From Gammaproteobacteria bacterium (lineage in GTDB: Bacteria > Pseudomonadota > Gammaproteobacteria > Steroidobacterales > Steroidobacteraceae): DNA of 64,000 nt. Shown here one piece after another: positions 10,151 through 19,256 of this stretch (position 1 is its first letter; each line of letters begins with the position of its first letter). The translations under genes were made by a program, and so were the position numbers. The notes beneath the pieces are model-generated. The model saw only the letters and a program-made list of their open reading frames with translations. It was not told where the DNA came from and did not search any database. The stretch covers positions 84,805-148,804 of the forward strand of contig JAJPKM010000025.1 in assembly GCA_021323735.1 (NCBI GenBank), given 5' to 3'.

Positions 10151-10576
10151 TAAGCGGATCACCCGCGTTTTGGACCACCGGTCGTGCAACGCCAAGTGAT
10201 CGCGATCGACGTACAACCACAGCACGCCCAAAGCCGCGGGCACCCACGCCGGCGCGCCCAGCAGCACCCGCAGCAGTGCGGCTTTGAAGTGGAGCGGTTG
10301 GCCCGCGTCGCTCACCACGCGCAGGCGCCACGCGCGCATCCCCAACGTCTGGCCACTGCGCAGCCAGTTGATCAGGTAGTAGCCGCCGATCACCGCAATG
10401 AGTCCGGCGCGATAGGCATAGACCCAGGCACCGGCGGTGTCGGGCACGACCGCAGCGCCGTGGGTGAAGAACAGCGCGCCGCCGGTGAATATCATCAGCA
10501 GCGCGGCCAGCAGCAGGAGGTCGTATACCAGCGCCGCCACGCGGCGCCCGAATCCGACACTCGCACCGCCGATCAC
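10145..10576 (-). CDS. RDD-family membrane protein
   Basis: This 143-residue protein has the RDD pattern: FGRRVAALVYDLLLLAALLMIF at the N-terminus with the Arg and Asp of the family, a second helix AGLIAVIGGYYLINWL, then GQTLGMRAWRLRVV, and C-terminal LHDRWSKTRVI. RDD proteins are small polytopic membrane proteins of mostly unknown role. The start ATG overlaps the stop of the DUF4340 gene, so it is the last gene of the ABC-2 exporter operon and probably works with it or is simply co-expressed. Confidence 0.85.
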   Translation of the reverse strand: MIGGASVGFGRRVAALVYDLLLLAALLMIFTGGALFFTHGAAVVPDTAGAWVYAYRAGLIAVIGGYYLINWLRSGQTLGMRAWRLRVVSDAGQPLHFKAALLRVLLGAPAWVPAALGVLWLYVDRDHLALHDRWSKTRVIRLA

Positions 10577-11754
10577 GGCTTCGGCGCGGGCAGGGACTTC
10601 TTCGCGGCGGGCGGCTGGGGCTTCGGCACCAGCAATTGCTCCAAGGGCCTGAAAATCGCATCGAAGCGATAGGAAGCAATTTCGAAGGCGCGTCCCTGAG
10701 TCTTCGCACTCAACGAGGCATCTTTCGGCGCAGCGACTTGGATCCAGCGCTTGTCGCCGACCACGGTGCCGGTCAAGGTGAGCGCGCTGCCATCGGCCAG
10801 GGTCATCGTGATCATCGAGGGCTTGCTGAAATCGATGTCGCCGGCCGGGGCCACGTCCTCGGCCGTGAGGCCGCCGAGCATGGTGGGCGAGGGCGCCAAG
10901 GTTTGCGAATCGGCGGGTTGGCGTCCACTCGGTGCGCCCTCCAGCACGAACTTAAGGGAGGGCGGTGCGGTGCTTGCCGCAGTGGCCGCGCCCGCGCCCG
11001 CACTCGTGCCCGTGGTGGGCGCCGCCGAGGCAGGGGTTGCAGCCGGGGTGGCCGCGGCTGATGCGGTCGTTGTCGGCGCGGCTGGGGTTGCGGTGGCGCT
11101 CGGGCCGGCGGCCTTAGGCTGGGGCTTGGGTTCGATGACCCGGCGCACGGCATACGCGGGACCGCCCGCCGGCTTGGCTTCGATGCTCTGAATTTTGTCG
11201 GCGGCGACGTCCAGCAGATGCGTGTCGATCCAGTAGCGGGGCTCGGCTTCGAATGAAATACCCGGTTCGACGGCGTAGCTGGCCTTCTCGCCGGCGCGCC
11301 GGACGAAATTGCCCGCTCCGGCGGACTTGCCGACGATCACGTCATGCTTGCCATCCTGCGCGGTCAGCTCGATTTGCGCACCGGTGGCGCCGGGCTGCGC
11401 CGGATCCTCAACGCCGAGGATGGGATAGCTCTCGGGATTCGAGGTCTTTTCTTCGCGGATCTTGGCATCGCTCAAGGCCAGCAGCAGTTTGCGCAGCTTA
11501 GGTAAATCCGCCGGATACTCGCCGCGCTCCGCCACGGTCCACTGTTCGCCCTGCTTGTGGAGGGTGACGGTGGGATTGGCGCCGCCCTTGCGCACGGTCA
11601 AAGAGGTCACCGAATTCAACTCAGTCGCCAGCGAGGGCAACAGCGGCAGCCCGTGCGGGTCGCGGGGCAGATTGCGCTGGGTGCTGACATACAACGCGCC
11701 GCAGATGGCCACCAGCGCCGCTGCCATCAGAACAAGGAATCGTTGCCGGTTCAT
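10573..11754 (-). CDS. DUF4340 protein, exporter-associated
   Basis: This 393-residue protein has one N-terminal membrane anchor (RFLVLMAAALVAICGALYV), a DUF4340-type domain (LPSLATELNSVTSLTVRKGG through IKEL-like strands to about residue 220), and a long Ala/Thr/Pro-rich linker of about 60 residues. A second copy of the strand pattern follows near the C-terminus. I chose the ATG at 11754 because it overlaps the GldG-like gene stop (ATGA); the longer frame begins inside that gene. The function is unknown; the family is found next to GldG-like ABC components, as here. The low-complexity linker suggests a flexible periplasmic arm. Confidence 0.82.
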   Translation of the reverse strand: MNRQRFLVLMAAALVAICGALYVSTQRNLPRDPHGLPLLPSLATELNSVTSLTVRKGGANPTVTLHKQGEQWTVAERGEYPADLPKLRKLLLALSDAKIREEKTSNPESYPILGVEDPAQPGATGAQIELTAQDGKHDVIVGKSAGAGNFVRRAGEKASYAVEPGISFEAEPRYWIDTHLLDVAADKIQSIEAKPAGGPAYAVRRVIEPKPQPKAAGPSATATPAAPTTTASAAATPAATPASAAPTTGTSAGAGAATAASTAPPSLKFVLEGAPSGRQPADSQTLAPSPTMLGGLTAEDVAPAGDIDFSKPSMITMTLADGSALTLTGTVVGDKRWIQVAAPKDASLSAKTQGRAFEIASYRFDAIFRPLEQLLVPKPQPPAAKKSLPAPKP

Positions 11755-13673
11755 AGGGTACCCGCCGCGGCCGCCTTCGCGTCCTTCCGGCGACGCCGTC
11801 GCATGGACAGAATGAGCACTCCAGCCACGGCGACGAGCAGCGGCGCAATGGCGATGTTGATCGCTTTCAGCCAAGCACCCAAGCGATTGATATCCACATC
11901 CAGGCCGCGCTCCGTTTCGCGTAGCTCCTTCCGCACGCGGGTCTTTTCCGCGGTGAAGCGCTTCAGCTCCGCTTCCTGTTCAGGCGAGAGCATCAGGGAA
12001 CTCTGATCGTTGCGCTTCGCCTGCAGCTCGGTGAGCTTGCTCTCGGTTTGCTGCAATTCCGATTGCAGTTCCAGGGCCTTGGCACGCAGCCGATCGTCCG
12101 CCTGACGCTTCAGCGCCTCTATCCTCTCGAAGGGCCGCGAGAACGATGCGCGGCCGCGCACGCTGATGAGTGCGCTGCTGCCGCTCAAATTGTCCAGAAC
12201 GTTGGCAATGAAGTCGCCGTTGTTGGCGAAGGGCTGCGCGATCCGTTGACCGAACAATTCGCGGGTTTGCACCCACAGATAATCCATCAAAAAGTCCGTA
12301 TCGGCGATCACCACGATATTGGCAGGTGCCGTCGACTTGGCCAGGTGCGGGATCGGCGGACCCGGGGTGGGCTTCTGCTCTCCCGGCGCTCCATTCGGAT
12401 AGGCCGAATCCACGGGGCCCGTGATGCGCGCCGCGATGGTGTAGCGCACGCCCGTCGATTTGAAGCCGTCGCGCAGCATCGCAGGATCGATGAGCGCGCT
12501 GAAGCGCTGCGCGGGCAGGGGCTCGGCGCTCGCGGAACTCTGCAGCAGGGGTTCGAAGGTGGTCTTGGCGCCGGCGTGCGGCGCGAGCGAACCCACGGTG
12601 GCGAGATTGATGGACTCCAGGGAGGAGGTCACCACGTCCTTCTGGTTCATGTCATCGTGACGCAATCCCAAGATGCCGATGTGGCGCACCGGCGCCGAGG
12701 AGGCATTGGTACGTACTTCCAGTCCGCGGCCCAGATCGCCGATGACCTTGGTGGGATCGTAGTCGATGCCCCATGCGGCGAGCAGCGGCTGCAAATCCGA
12801 GGAGTGATTGGCCATCGCGGCCGCCAGCGGATTCGACGGGTCCTGTCCGCTCAAGTCCGCACCCGCACTCGGATCCACCATCAGCAGCACTCGGCCGCCG
12901 CGCATGACGAATTGATCGATGGCGTACAGGGTCTTGGGCGCCAGCTGCTTTGGATGAACCAGCATGAGCACATCGACATCTTTGTCGATATGGTCCACAT
13001 CCGGCGTGAGTGTGCGCAAGGTGAACAGTTGCTGAATCTGGGTGTAGATCGGCCAAGGATCTCCCATCTGCCCGTTCTGGGGATTGAACTGTCCCTGCAG
13101 GCCGATGGAACTCAACAGGCCGACCACGGGTTTCTTCGGCGTCCCCAATTCCTGGATGAGCTTCGCGACGTCGTATTCCAGGAACTCCTCGCGGTCCGGC
13201 GTAAAGACCGGAAGCGCAGAGCGGCCGTCGGTCGAATTGGTGCCGGCCAAACCGAAATACAGCGGCTCGCCGGCACCGCCGTGTTGCAAGGACTGCAGGC
13301 CGAACTCGGCGGCACGATCCTCATCGTCCGAGAAGGGCTGCGGATCGATGACCTGCAAATGCACCTTGCCGCCGGCACGTGCGCTGATTTCCTCCAGGAA
13401 TTCGCGCACTCGAGCTGCATACGGCATGATCAGCGGCGACTGCTTCGCCGCGGCATCGCGCGAGAAGTAGAAGTACAGATTGACCGGCTCCTTCAGTTCC
13501 CGCAGCACCTGCTGGGTGCCCTTGCTCAAGGTATAGAGTTTGTTCTGCGTCAGGTCCGCCCGCATACCGCGCAGACCCACGTTCGAGAGCATCACCACGG
13601 CCAAAAACAGCACCGCCAATGCGGCTAACCCGCCGACCCCGAAGCCGACTCTTCGCCAACGATTACCGTTCAC
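11751..13673 (-). CDS. GldG-like ABC exporter auxiliary membrane protein
   Basis: This 640-residue protein has an N-terminal helix (GFGVGGLAALAVLFLAVVMLSNVG). The GldG family region includes DLTQNKLYTLSKGTQQVL and VNLYFYFSRD, followed by a long extracytoplasmic domain, a coiled coil at about residues 535-600 and a C-terminal helix (IAPLLVAVAGVLILSMRR). GldG family members accompany ABC-2 permeases; the name comes from gliding motility in Bacteroidetes, but homologues in Gammaproteobacteria have no shown link to gliding. The start is GTG at 13673, immediately next to the permease stop. Confidence 0.86.
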   Translation of the reverse strand: MNGNRWRRVGFGVGGLAALAVLFLAVVMLSNVGLRGMRADLTQNKLYTLSKGTQQVLRELKEPVNLYFYFSRDAAAKQSPLIMPYAARVREFLEEISARAGGKVHLQVIDPQPFSDDEDRAAEFGLQSLQHGGAGEPLYFGLAGTNSTDGRSALPVFTPDREEFLEYDVAKLIQELGTPKKPVVGLLSSIGLQGQFNPQNGQMGDPWPIYTQIQQLFTLRTLTPDVDHIDKDVDVLMLVHPKQLAPKTLYAIDQFVMRGGRVLLMVDPSAGADLSGQDPSNPLAAAMANHSSDLQPLLAAWGIDYDPTKVIGDLGRGLEVRTNASSAPVRHIGILGLRHDDMNQKDVVTSSLESINLATVGSLAPHAGAKTTFEPLLQSSASAEPLPAQRFSALIDPAMLRDGFKSTGVRYTIAARITGPVDSAYPNGAPGEQKPTPGPPIPHLAKSTAPANIVVIADTDFLMDYLWVQTRELFGQRIAQPFANNGDFIANVLDNLSGSSALISVRGRASFSRPFERIEALKRQADDRLRAKALELQSELQQTESKLTELQAKRNDQSSLMLSPEQEAELKRFTAEKTRVRKELRETERGLDVDINRLGAWLKAINIAIAPLLVAVAGVLILSMRRRRRKDAKAAAAGTL

Positions 13674-14408
13674 CTATTCCGCCTTCTTCATGTCGAGTAC
13701 CAAGGCCGTGGCGGCCAACCAAAAGCCGATGAGAGCGGCGAAGTACGTCAGATCGCGTAAATCGATCACGCCCTTGGAGATCGCATCGAAGTGAGTGAAA
13801 AAGCTCAAGGATGCAATCGCATCGACGATCGCCTGCGGCAACACGCCGCGCACGAAATCCAGCACCAGCGGAAAGCCCGCCAAGAGGAAGATGAAGCCCA
13901 CGAGGGCAGCGGTGATGAAGGCCACCACCTGATTGCGCGTGGCCGCGGAAAGACACATGCCGATGGACAGGAATCCGCCGGCCATCAAGAAGCTGCCCAC
14001 GTAGGCCGCAACGATGGCGCCGTTATCCGGAGAACCCAGGTAGTTCACCGTGATCCACACCGGAAATGTCAGTGCCAGCGCAATGCCCGCGAAACACCAA
14101 GCGGCGAGGAACTTGCCGGCCACCGCCTGCCACAGGGTGATCGGAAACGTCATGAGCAATTCGATGCTGCCGCTGTTGCGCTCCTCCGCCCACAGCCGCA
14201 TCGAAATCGCCGGTATCAATACCAGGTATAGCCAGGGATGCCACCGAAAGAAGGACTGCAGGTCCGCCTGATTGCGCTCCAGGAAACCGCCCACCTGGAA
14301 AGTGAAGACGGCGGCCAACACCAGGAAGATGACGATGAACACATACGCCAGGGGCGTGGCGAAATAGCTGCGCAGTTCGCGCCGGAATACCACCAATACT
14401 TTATCCAT
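13674..14408 (-). CDS. ABC-2 type permease (GldF-like)
   Basis: This 244-residue protein has about six membrane segments, beginning with VFRRELRSYFATPLAYVFIVIF. It contains the conserved ABC-2 stretch RLWAEERNSGSIELLMTFPITLWQAVAGKFLA near residue 75. It forms the membrane channel for the ATPase encoded 3 bases upstream. The order ATPase, permease, GldG-like, DUF4340 matches a known exporter arrangement whose substrate is not known. Confidence 0.9.
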   Translation of the reverse strand: MDKVLVVFRRELRSYFATPLAYVFIVIFLVLAAVFTFQVGGFLERNQADLQSFFRWHPWLYLVLIPAISMRLWAEERNSGSIELLMTFPITLWQAVAGKFLAAWCFAGIALALTFPVWITVNYLGSPDNGAIVAAYVGSFLMAGGFLSIGMCLSAATRNQVVAFITAALVGFIFLLAGFPLVLDFVRGVLPQAIVDAIASLSFFTHFDAISKGVIDLRDLTYFAALIGFWLAATALVLDMKKAE

Positions 14409-14411
14409 GTT

Positions 14412-15380
14412 CTAAAGCTCCGCCGCCGCCGATTGCTCGATGCCCTTTCCCACGCTCGGTTCCGTCAAGGAACGGAACACCTCATCCAACCGCCCGGATT
14501 CCAAGTGCAGTTCGGGTACATCCCAATCGAACTTGGCGATGATGGCGCCTACGGCGGACAGCACGTTGGCCCCGGCCTTGGGGATTGCCGTCAGCCGCAG
14601 CTCCCGCTCATTCGACTCGATGGCAGCGACTTCCGCCAGCAGGGTGATTTCCCGGCGCGCCGCCGCCAGTTCATCCGCCTTTTCGAAGCGCAGGCTCACC
14701 GCGTGGTGATAGCGCGAGCGGGCTTCCAGTGCCGTCGGAGTTTCATCGGCGACGATTCGGCCATTGGCGATGATGATGGCGCGGGTGCAGACCTCGTGCA
14801 CCTCTTCCAGAATATGGGTCGAGACGATTACCAGCTTGTCCTTGCTGAGTTCATTGATGAGCCGGCGCACCTCGTGCTTCTGGTTCGGATCCAGTCCATC
14901 GGTGGGTTCATCCAGAATCAGCACCTGGGGGTCGTGAATCAAGGCTTGAGCCAGTCCCACACGGCGGCGAAATCCCTTCGATAGGGTCTCGACGACTTGG
15001 TCGACCACGGGTGCCAGCCCCAGCCGGTCGATGACTACCGCGCGCCGTTGCCGGCGCAGCTCGCCGCTCAGTCCGCGCACATCGGACACGAAATCCAGAA
15101 ACTCACCCACCGTCATTTCGCCGTAGCACGGCGCACCCTCGGGCAGATACCCCATGCAGGATTTCGCCTGTACCGGCGCCTTCTCGATATCGTGTCCGCA
15201 CACCGAAACCTGCCCGGCCGAAGGCGAAATAAAGCCGGCAATCATGCGCATGGTGGTGGATTTGCCGGCACCGTTGGCGCCCAAGAAACCGAGCACCTCG
15301 CCCGGTGCCACCGAAAATGTCAGGTCGTTGACGGCCAGCTTGTCGCCATACCGCTTGGATAAATTCTTGATCGTAATCAT
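14412..15380 (-). CDS. ABC transporter ATP-binding protein (GldA-like)
   Basis: This 322-residue protein is the energy subunit of the exporter encoded downstream. Walker A is GANGAGKSTTMRM near residue 36, the signature is LSKGFRRRVGLAQA near residue 134, and Walker B is VLILDEPTDGLDP near residue 155. A C-terminal extension of about 80 residues after the nucleotide-binding domain is typical of the GldA/drug-exporter class. The start is the ATG at 15380, and it is the first gene of the operon. The 142-base gap upstream contains two hairpins belonging to the end of the preceding gene. Confidence 0.93.
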   Translation of the reverse strand: MITIKNLSKRYGDKLAVNDLTFSVAPGEVLGFLGANGAGKSTTMRMIAGFISPSAGQVSVCGHDIEKAPVQAKSCMGYLPEGAPCYGEMTVGEFLDFVSDVRGLSGELRRQRRAVVIDRLGLAPVVDQVVETLSKGFRRRVGLAQALIHDPQVLILDEPTDGLDPNQKHEVRRLINELSKDKLVIVSTHILEEVHEVCTRAIIIANGRIVADETPTALEARSRYHHAVSLRFEKADELAAARREITLLAEVAAIESNERELRLTAIPKAGANVLSAVGAIIAKFDWDVPELHLESGRLDEVFRSLTEPSVGKGIEQSAAAEL

Positions 15381-15452
15381 GAGCGCCTTTGAGCGTTGAT
15401 CTTCGCAGGGGTTCCCTAAATATTATTATGCGTGGAGCGGCGATGCACGCCT

Positions 15453-15507
15453 TAGCCCGGCTTGGGCTAGGAGAGTCTTAAGTATTCCGTGCCCACGGAA
15501 CTTTAAG
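15453..15507. other. Two consecutive inverted repeats in the gap before the ABC operon
   Basis: TAGCCC/GGGCTA arms at 15453-15469 enclose a 5-base loop. Next, TTCCGTG/CACGGAA arms extend outward with CTTAA/TTAAG to form an imperfect stem at 15477-15507. Both lie just past the stop of the minus-strand gene ending at 15523 and upstream of the ABC operon start at 15380. Neither is followed by a T-run, so intrinsic termination is not obvious; an operator or mRNA-end structure fits equally well. Confidence 0.45.
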
Positions 15508-15522
15508 AATGTTCAGACAGGC

Positions 15523-16266
15523 TTAGCTCCCGACCTTCTTTTCGATGGCTGCTTTATGCTCCTTCAGTATACGCCGAACATCGGGCAGAGAGGGACGGTC
15601 GGCCATGCGCGCGATGAGCTCGGGAAGCTCGAACCATTTCCTGCCCCATTGCACCAGGCGGGCGGCATCGGCAATGACCTGATCCTTCGCGGCCTCCGAA
15701 GGTCCGGCGCGCTCGGGTTGTGCCGCGGGTTTCCTGGGCGGCGGCTTGACCGGCGCCTTCACCGCCGGTTTCGCCGCTGCCGCGGATTTACGTTCGTTGC
15801 GCGCAACCTGCACCGTGCCGGCCGGCGGAGTCACGCGCTTGGTGCCTAGGAATTTCGGCATCTCCCGGGTCGCGGTGATGCTCGCCGTGGGTTGTTGGGA
15901 GGTATTGGCGGTGGCAAGTTCCGCGGTTCTTGACGTAAGGTCGCGCTCGTTGCTCGCATCCGCCACCGGAATGTAGCGTTCGATATGTTCGGCGCCGACC
16001 AGGTTGGCCAGGAAGGCCATCAACTCGAGCGCGTCGGAGAACTGCGTGTCGCCGGTTTTGGCGCGCTGCTCGACTTGGGCGCGCAAGGCCAGCGTCTTTT
16101 GCCGGGCCAAGTCGATGATCCAGCGGGTGGGCCGCTGGTGCTCGGACCAGGGTTGAACCTTCCAATAACTGTCGTCGTCCAGCGACGAATACTTGGTATG
16201 TAGATCGAGACTCTCGATCCATCTACCCAGCAGTTCCAGCATGCGTTGATCGGCGGATGTGGCCAT
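15523..16266 (-). CDS. Hypothetical protein with Ala/Pro/Lys-rich linker
   Basis: This 247-residue protein is not recognised by name. An alpha-helical N-terminal domain (residues 1-110, with RMLELLGRWIESL and DALELMAFLANLVGAEHIERYIP) is joined by a Lys/Pro/Ala-rich stretch (residues 150-190) to a C-terminal domain of about 50 residues (AARLVQWGRKWFELPELIARM, then RRILKEHKAAIEKK). No signal peptide or membrane segment is visible. The bipartite layout with a basic linker is compatible with a regulatory or scaffold role, but nothing proves it. It is divergent from the asnB-like gene across 78 bases. Confidence 0.75.
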   Translation of the reverse strand: MATSADQRMLELLGRWIESLDLHTKYSSLDDDSYWKVQPWSEHQRPTRWIIDLARQKTLALRAQVEQRAKTGDTQFSDALELMAFLANLVGAEHIERYIPVADASNERDLTSRTAELATANTSQQPTASITATREMPKFLGTKRVTPPAGTVQVARNERKSAAAAKPAVKAPVKPPPRKPAAQPERAGPSEAAKDQVIADAARLVQWGRKWFELPELIARMADRPSLPDVRRILKEHKAAIEKKVGS

Positions 16267-16344
16267 GTGATATCAGCTCCGACGTGCACCCTAAACGAAG
16301 CCTCGCTCAATGGCTAGCGGACATTGTGCGTTAGACTTGCGGCC

Positions 16345-18081
16345 ATGTGTGGTATCGCTGGAATCGTCGGACCGCTGGCAAGTGCGGAAGTTGCGCAGAG
16401 CATGGCGCAGCGCTTGCGGCATCGGGGACCGGATGGGGACGGGGTGTGTAGCCAGCCCGGCGTAGCCCTGTCGCACCGCCGGCTGGCCATTCAAGATTTG
16501 ACGGCCGCCGGCCGCATGCCCATGCTTTTCGGTCCGCACGTGCTCACGTACAACGGCGAGCTCTACAACCATGTGCGACTGCGCGAGGGGCTGCCGGGAC
16601 CCTGGGCGTCCAGCGGCGACAGCGAGGTGCTGCTGCGGCTGCTCGCCACCGAGGGCCGCGCCGGTTTGAGCCGGGTGGTCGGCATGTTTGCATTTGCCCT
16701 TTGGGACACCCAGGCCAAACGGCTATTGTTGGCGCGCGATCGGCTGGGCATCAAACCGCTGTACTACCGTGTCTTGCCGGACGGCATCGCCTTCGCTTCG
16801 GAACTCAAAGCCCTCCTGCCATTGGGCACGCCCGACATCGACCAAAGCGCGGTACGCGACTTTTTATTTCATGGCTATGTACCGGCGCCGAAGAGCATTT
16901 ACCGGGGCATTTGCAAATTGCCGGCGGGACATATGCTCGAGTGGCAGGCGGGCCGCCTGACGGTGCAGCGCTACTGGCATCCCTCGACCGACCGGGTCGA
17001 GCGCAGTGCCGAGGAAACCGTGCAGGAACTCGATGCGCTGCTGCGGGAGGTGGTTCCACAGCACACCGTGTCGGACGTGCCGGTGGGGGTTTTCTTGAGC
17101 GGCGGCGTCGACTCGGCGGTAACGGCCTACTACCTGGACAGCCCGCACACTTACACCTTGGGGTTCGAGGCCGGCGCCCGCTCCGAAGCGGAGGCGGCGC
17201 GCCGTGTTGCGGCGCATCTGGGTACCGAACATCTGGAGATGATGGCACCCCAGGCGGACTTTGCCGGTGCCCTCGATCTGATGCCCGAGCTGTTCGATGA
17301 ACCTTTCGGCGACAGCGCCGCATGGTCGAACTACTTGATCGCCCAGTTTGCGCGCCGCGAAGTCACGGTTGCCTTGAGCGGCGAGGGAGGCGATGAGATT
17401 TTTTGCGGCTACCCGCGATATTGGTCGCGCATCGGCGCGCGCTCGAATCTGCTGAATCGATCGTTGGCCCGCTACCTGCCGCCGCTGTCGCGGCTGGCCT
17501 CCTCCATGCAGCGCCACGGCTATGTGGGGCTTGCGGCTTTTGCCGCGGCCTTGGGCGGCATGACGGCACAACAGATCGATGCCGTGCTCGGATCCGACTG
17601 GAAGGAATCCCAGTACGACTACCTATGGTTTTATCGGCAATTCTGGCGCGAAGATCTCACGCCGCTCGCGCAACTGCGCTGGCTGGATTTGAACACCGAT
17701 CTGGCGGAAGGCTTGTTGACCAAGGTCGACAGAACCAGCATGGCGCATTCCCTGGAAGTGCGACCGCCGCTCCTGGATCATCGCCTGGTCGAATTCATGC
17801 TGAGCGTGGAGCCGCGGCTGCTGGTCGACGAACGGCGCCGGCGTGGAAAATTGCTGGTGCGCCGGCTGATGGAGCCGCGTTTGCCGCCCGATCATTTGAA
17901 CCGGCCCAAGTCGGGTTTTGGTCTGCCCGTGCACCGTTGGCTGAGGCAAAACCCCAAGTTGCTGCAGGACGCGGTGCGGCGGCTGATGGATCGGGGTGTG
18001 CTGCGGCGAGCGGTGGGCACGGAGTTCAGGCGCGCTTGGTACTTGCTGGTGCTGGACCGCTGGTTCACCGCCTTTGGTTGA
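16345..18081 (+). CDS. asnB: Asparagine synthase (glutamine-hydrolysing) of polysaccharide-locus type
   Basis: This 578-residue protein starts MCGIAGIVG with the nucleophile Cys2 of the class II glutaminase domain. The ATP-pyrophosphatase motif FLSGGVDSAVTAYY is near residue 255, and ALSGEGGDEIFCGYPRY is near residue 345. The ATG at 16345 is chosen so that Cys2 becomes N-terminal after Met removal. The enzyme transfers glutamine-derived ammonia to a carboxylate. Placed at the head of a glycosyltransferase and CDP-sugar locus it may amidate a sugar acid rather than make asparagine; that is inference. Confidence 0.88.
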   Translation: MCGIAGIVGPLASAEVAQSMAQRLRHRGPDGDGVCSQPGVALSHRRLAIQDLTAAGRMPMLFGPHVLTYNGELYNHVRLREGLPGPWASSGDSEVLLRLLATEGRAGLSRVVGMFAFALWDTQAKRLLLARDRLGIKPLYYRVLPDGIAFASELKALLPLGTPDIDQSAVRDFLFHGYVPAPKSIYRGICKLPAGHMLEWQAGRLTVQRYWHPSTDRVERSAEETVQELDALLREVVPQHTVSDVPVGVFLSGGVDSAVTAYYLDSPHTYTLGFEAGARSEAEAARRVAAHLGTEHLEMMAPQADFAGALDLMPELFDEPFGDSAAWSNYLIAQFARREVTVALSGEGGDEIFCGYPRYWSRIGARSNLLNRSLARYLPPLSRLASSMQRHGYVGLAAFAAALGGMTAQQIDAVLGSDWKESQYDYLWFYRQFWREDLTPLAQLRWLDLNTDLAEGLLTKVDRTSMAHSLEVRPPLLDHRLVEFMLSVEPRLLVDERRRRGKLLVRRLMEPRLPPDHLNRPKSGFGLPVHRWLRQNPKLLQDAVRRLMDRGVLRRAVGTEFRRAWYLLVLDRWFTAFG

Positions 18082-19150
18082 GGCGCCGCGAATACTGTTC
18101 GTGCCCGTGTCCGGCCCCTTCGGTATGGGCGAGTACGCGCGCAGCTTGAGCATTGCGCAGGGCGCGCAGAACCGCTGGCCGCAAGCCCAGATACATTTCC
18201 TCTTGAGCCGCCGGGCCCCGTATGCCGCCGCCGTGCCGTTTCCCGCCACCTGGCTGGATTCATCGCCCACGTTTCACTCCGCGGCGGTCATCGCGTCGAT
18301 TCAGGAGTTCAAACCCCACGTCGTGATCTTCGACAATGCCGGCCGCACCGCGCAGCTGCGTGCGGCAAGCAACGCCGGCGCGCGCCTGGTGTTCATCAGC
18401 TCGCGCCCCCGGCAAAGACGCAAGGCGTTTCGGTGGCGATGGATGCGGCTGATCGATGAGCACTGGATCGCCTACCCGCAATTCATCGCCGGGCGCTTCA
18501 GTATCCTCGAACAATTCAAGCTCGGCAGGCTGCGGCGGCCGGTGGTGCGCTATCTGGACATGATCTTGTCGCGAGCCGGTACGAGCGAGTCGTTCCTGGC
18601 GCGTTCCGGATTGACCCCGCAGAGCTATGTGCTCGTGGTTCCAGGCGGCGGCACGGGTCATCCGGGCGCCGGCGACGCGAGCACGAAATTTCTCGCGGCG
18701 GCCAACACGCTGGCGGACGGCGGCACCCCCACGGTATTCGTGGGTCCCATGGGCAACGGTTCACCCAGTGCATCGCTGCACGGTTTCAACGCACTGCCGC
18801 AGTCGGATCTCGCTGCCCTGATGAGCGGTGCGCGGCTCGTCATTACCAACGGCGGTTCAACGCTGCTGCAGGCGATTGCCTGCGGCTGCGCCTGTCTTGG
18901 CGTGCCCATCGCGCAAGATCAGCCTAGGCGCATCGAACGCTGTGTCGAGGCTCGGGTGGCGCTCGCGGCGGCGCTCGATATCCCGAGCATGGTGCAGGCG
19001 GCCCAAGAGCTGCTGAGCGACGAGGCCAAGCGCGCCGCCCTGGCGCAGCGGGCCTCCGATCTTCGGCTGGCCGACGGCATCGACGTCGCACTGGCGGCGT
19101 TGACGAGTCTGCTGAGAACGAGGCAAGGCGAAGGGAGCCTGTCTGAATGA
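18074..19150 (+). CDS. Glycosyltransferase, MurG/GT28-like C-terminal fold
   Basis: This is a protein of about 358 residues. The N-terminal part (RILFVPVSGPFGMGEYARSL) forms a Rossmann start. The C-terminal part has VLVVPGGGTGHPGAGDAS near residue 190 and LMSGARLVITNGGSTLLQAIACGCACLG near residue 255, the nucleotide-sugar binding pattern of GT-B enzymes such as MurG. No ATG precedes the first strand. The only early start is TTG at 18074, which would overlap the asnB stop by 8 bases, so the exact start is uncertain. Substrate unknown. Confidence 0.72.
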   Translation: MVEAPRILFVPVSGPFGMGEYARSLSIAQGAQNRWPQAQIHFLLSRRAPYAAAVPFPATWLDSSPTFHSAAVIASIQEFKPHVVIFDNAGRTAQLRAASNAGARLVFISSRPRQRRKAFRWRWMRLIDEHWIAYPQFIAGRFSILEQFKLGRLRRPVVRYLDMILSRAGTSESFLARSGLTPQSYVLVVPGGGTGHPGAGDASTKFLAAANTLADGGTPTVFVGPMGNGSPSASLHGFNALPQSDLAALMSGARLVITNGGSTLLQAIACGCACLGVPIAQDQPRRIERCVEARVALAAALDIPSMVQAAQELLSDEAKRAALAQRASDLRLADGIDVALAALTSLLRTRQGEGSLSE

Positions 19151-19160
19151 GGAGGCGACG

Positions 19161-19256
19161 ATGAAAGAAGGCAAGTCAGTCCGCTTCGCAGAACCGACGC
19201 GACACGAGGCTCCGGACCGCGCGGTTCAAGGCCGCTCAGGCAAGCTCATAATATGA
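19161..19256 (+). CDS. Candidate 31-codon ORF bridging two glycosyltransferase genes
   Basis: An ATG at 19161 follows GGAGG by 6 bases, one of the best ribosome-binding sites in this locus, and starts directly after the preceding stop at 19150. It encodes 31 residues (MKEGKSVRFAEPTRHEAPDR onward) with no recognisable domain and a basic, polar composition. Its TGA overlaps an ATG at 19253 as ATGA, the junction style used throughout this operon. It may be a real small protein or a leader that delivers ribosomes to the next glycosyltransferase. Only the ribosome-binding site and the stop overlap support it. Confidence 0.42.
   Translation: MKEGKSVRFAEPTRHEAPDRAVQGRSGKLII

Noticed and set aside
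12048..13628. 526-codon plus-strand open frame
   Set aside because: It is antisense to the GldG-like gene, whose sequence is recognisable; the plus frame is His/Gln/Arg-rich without domains.
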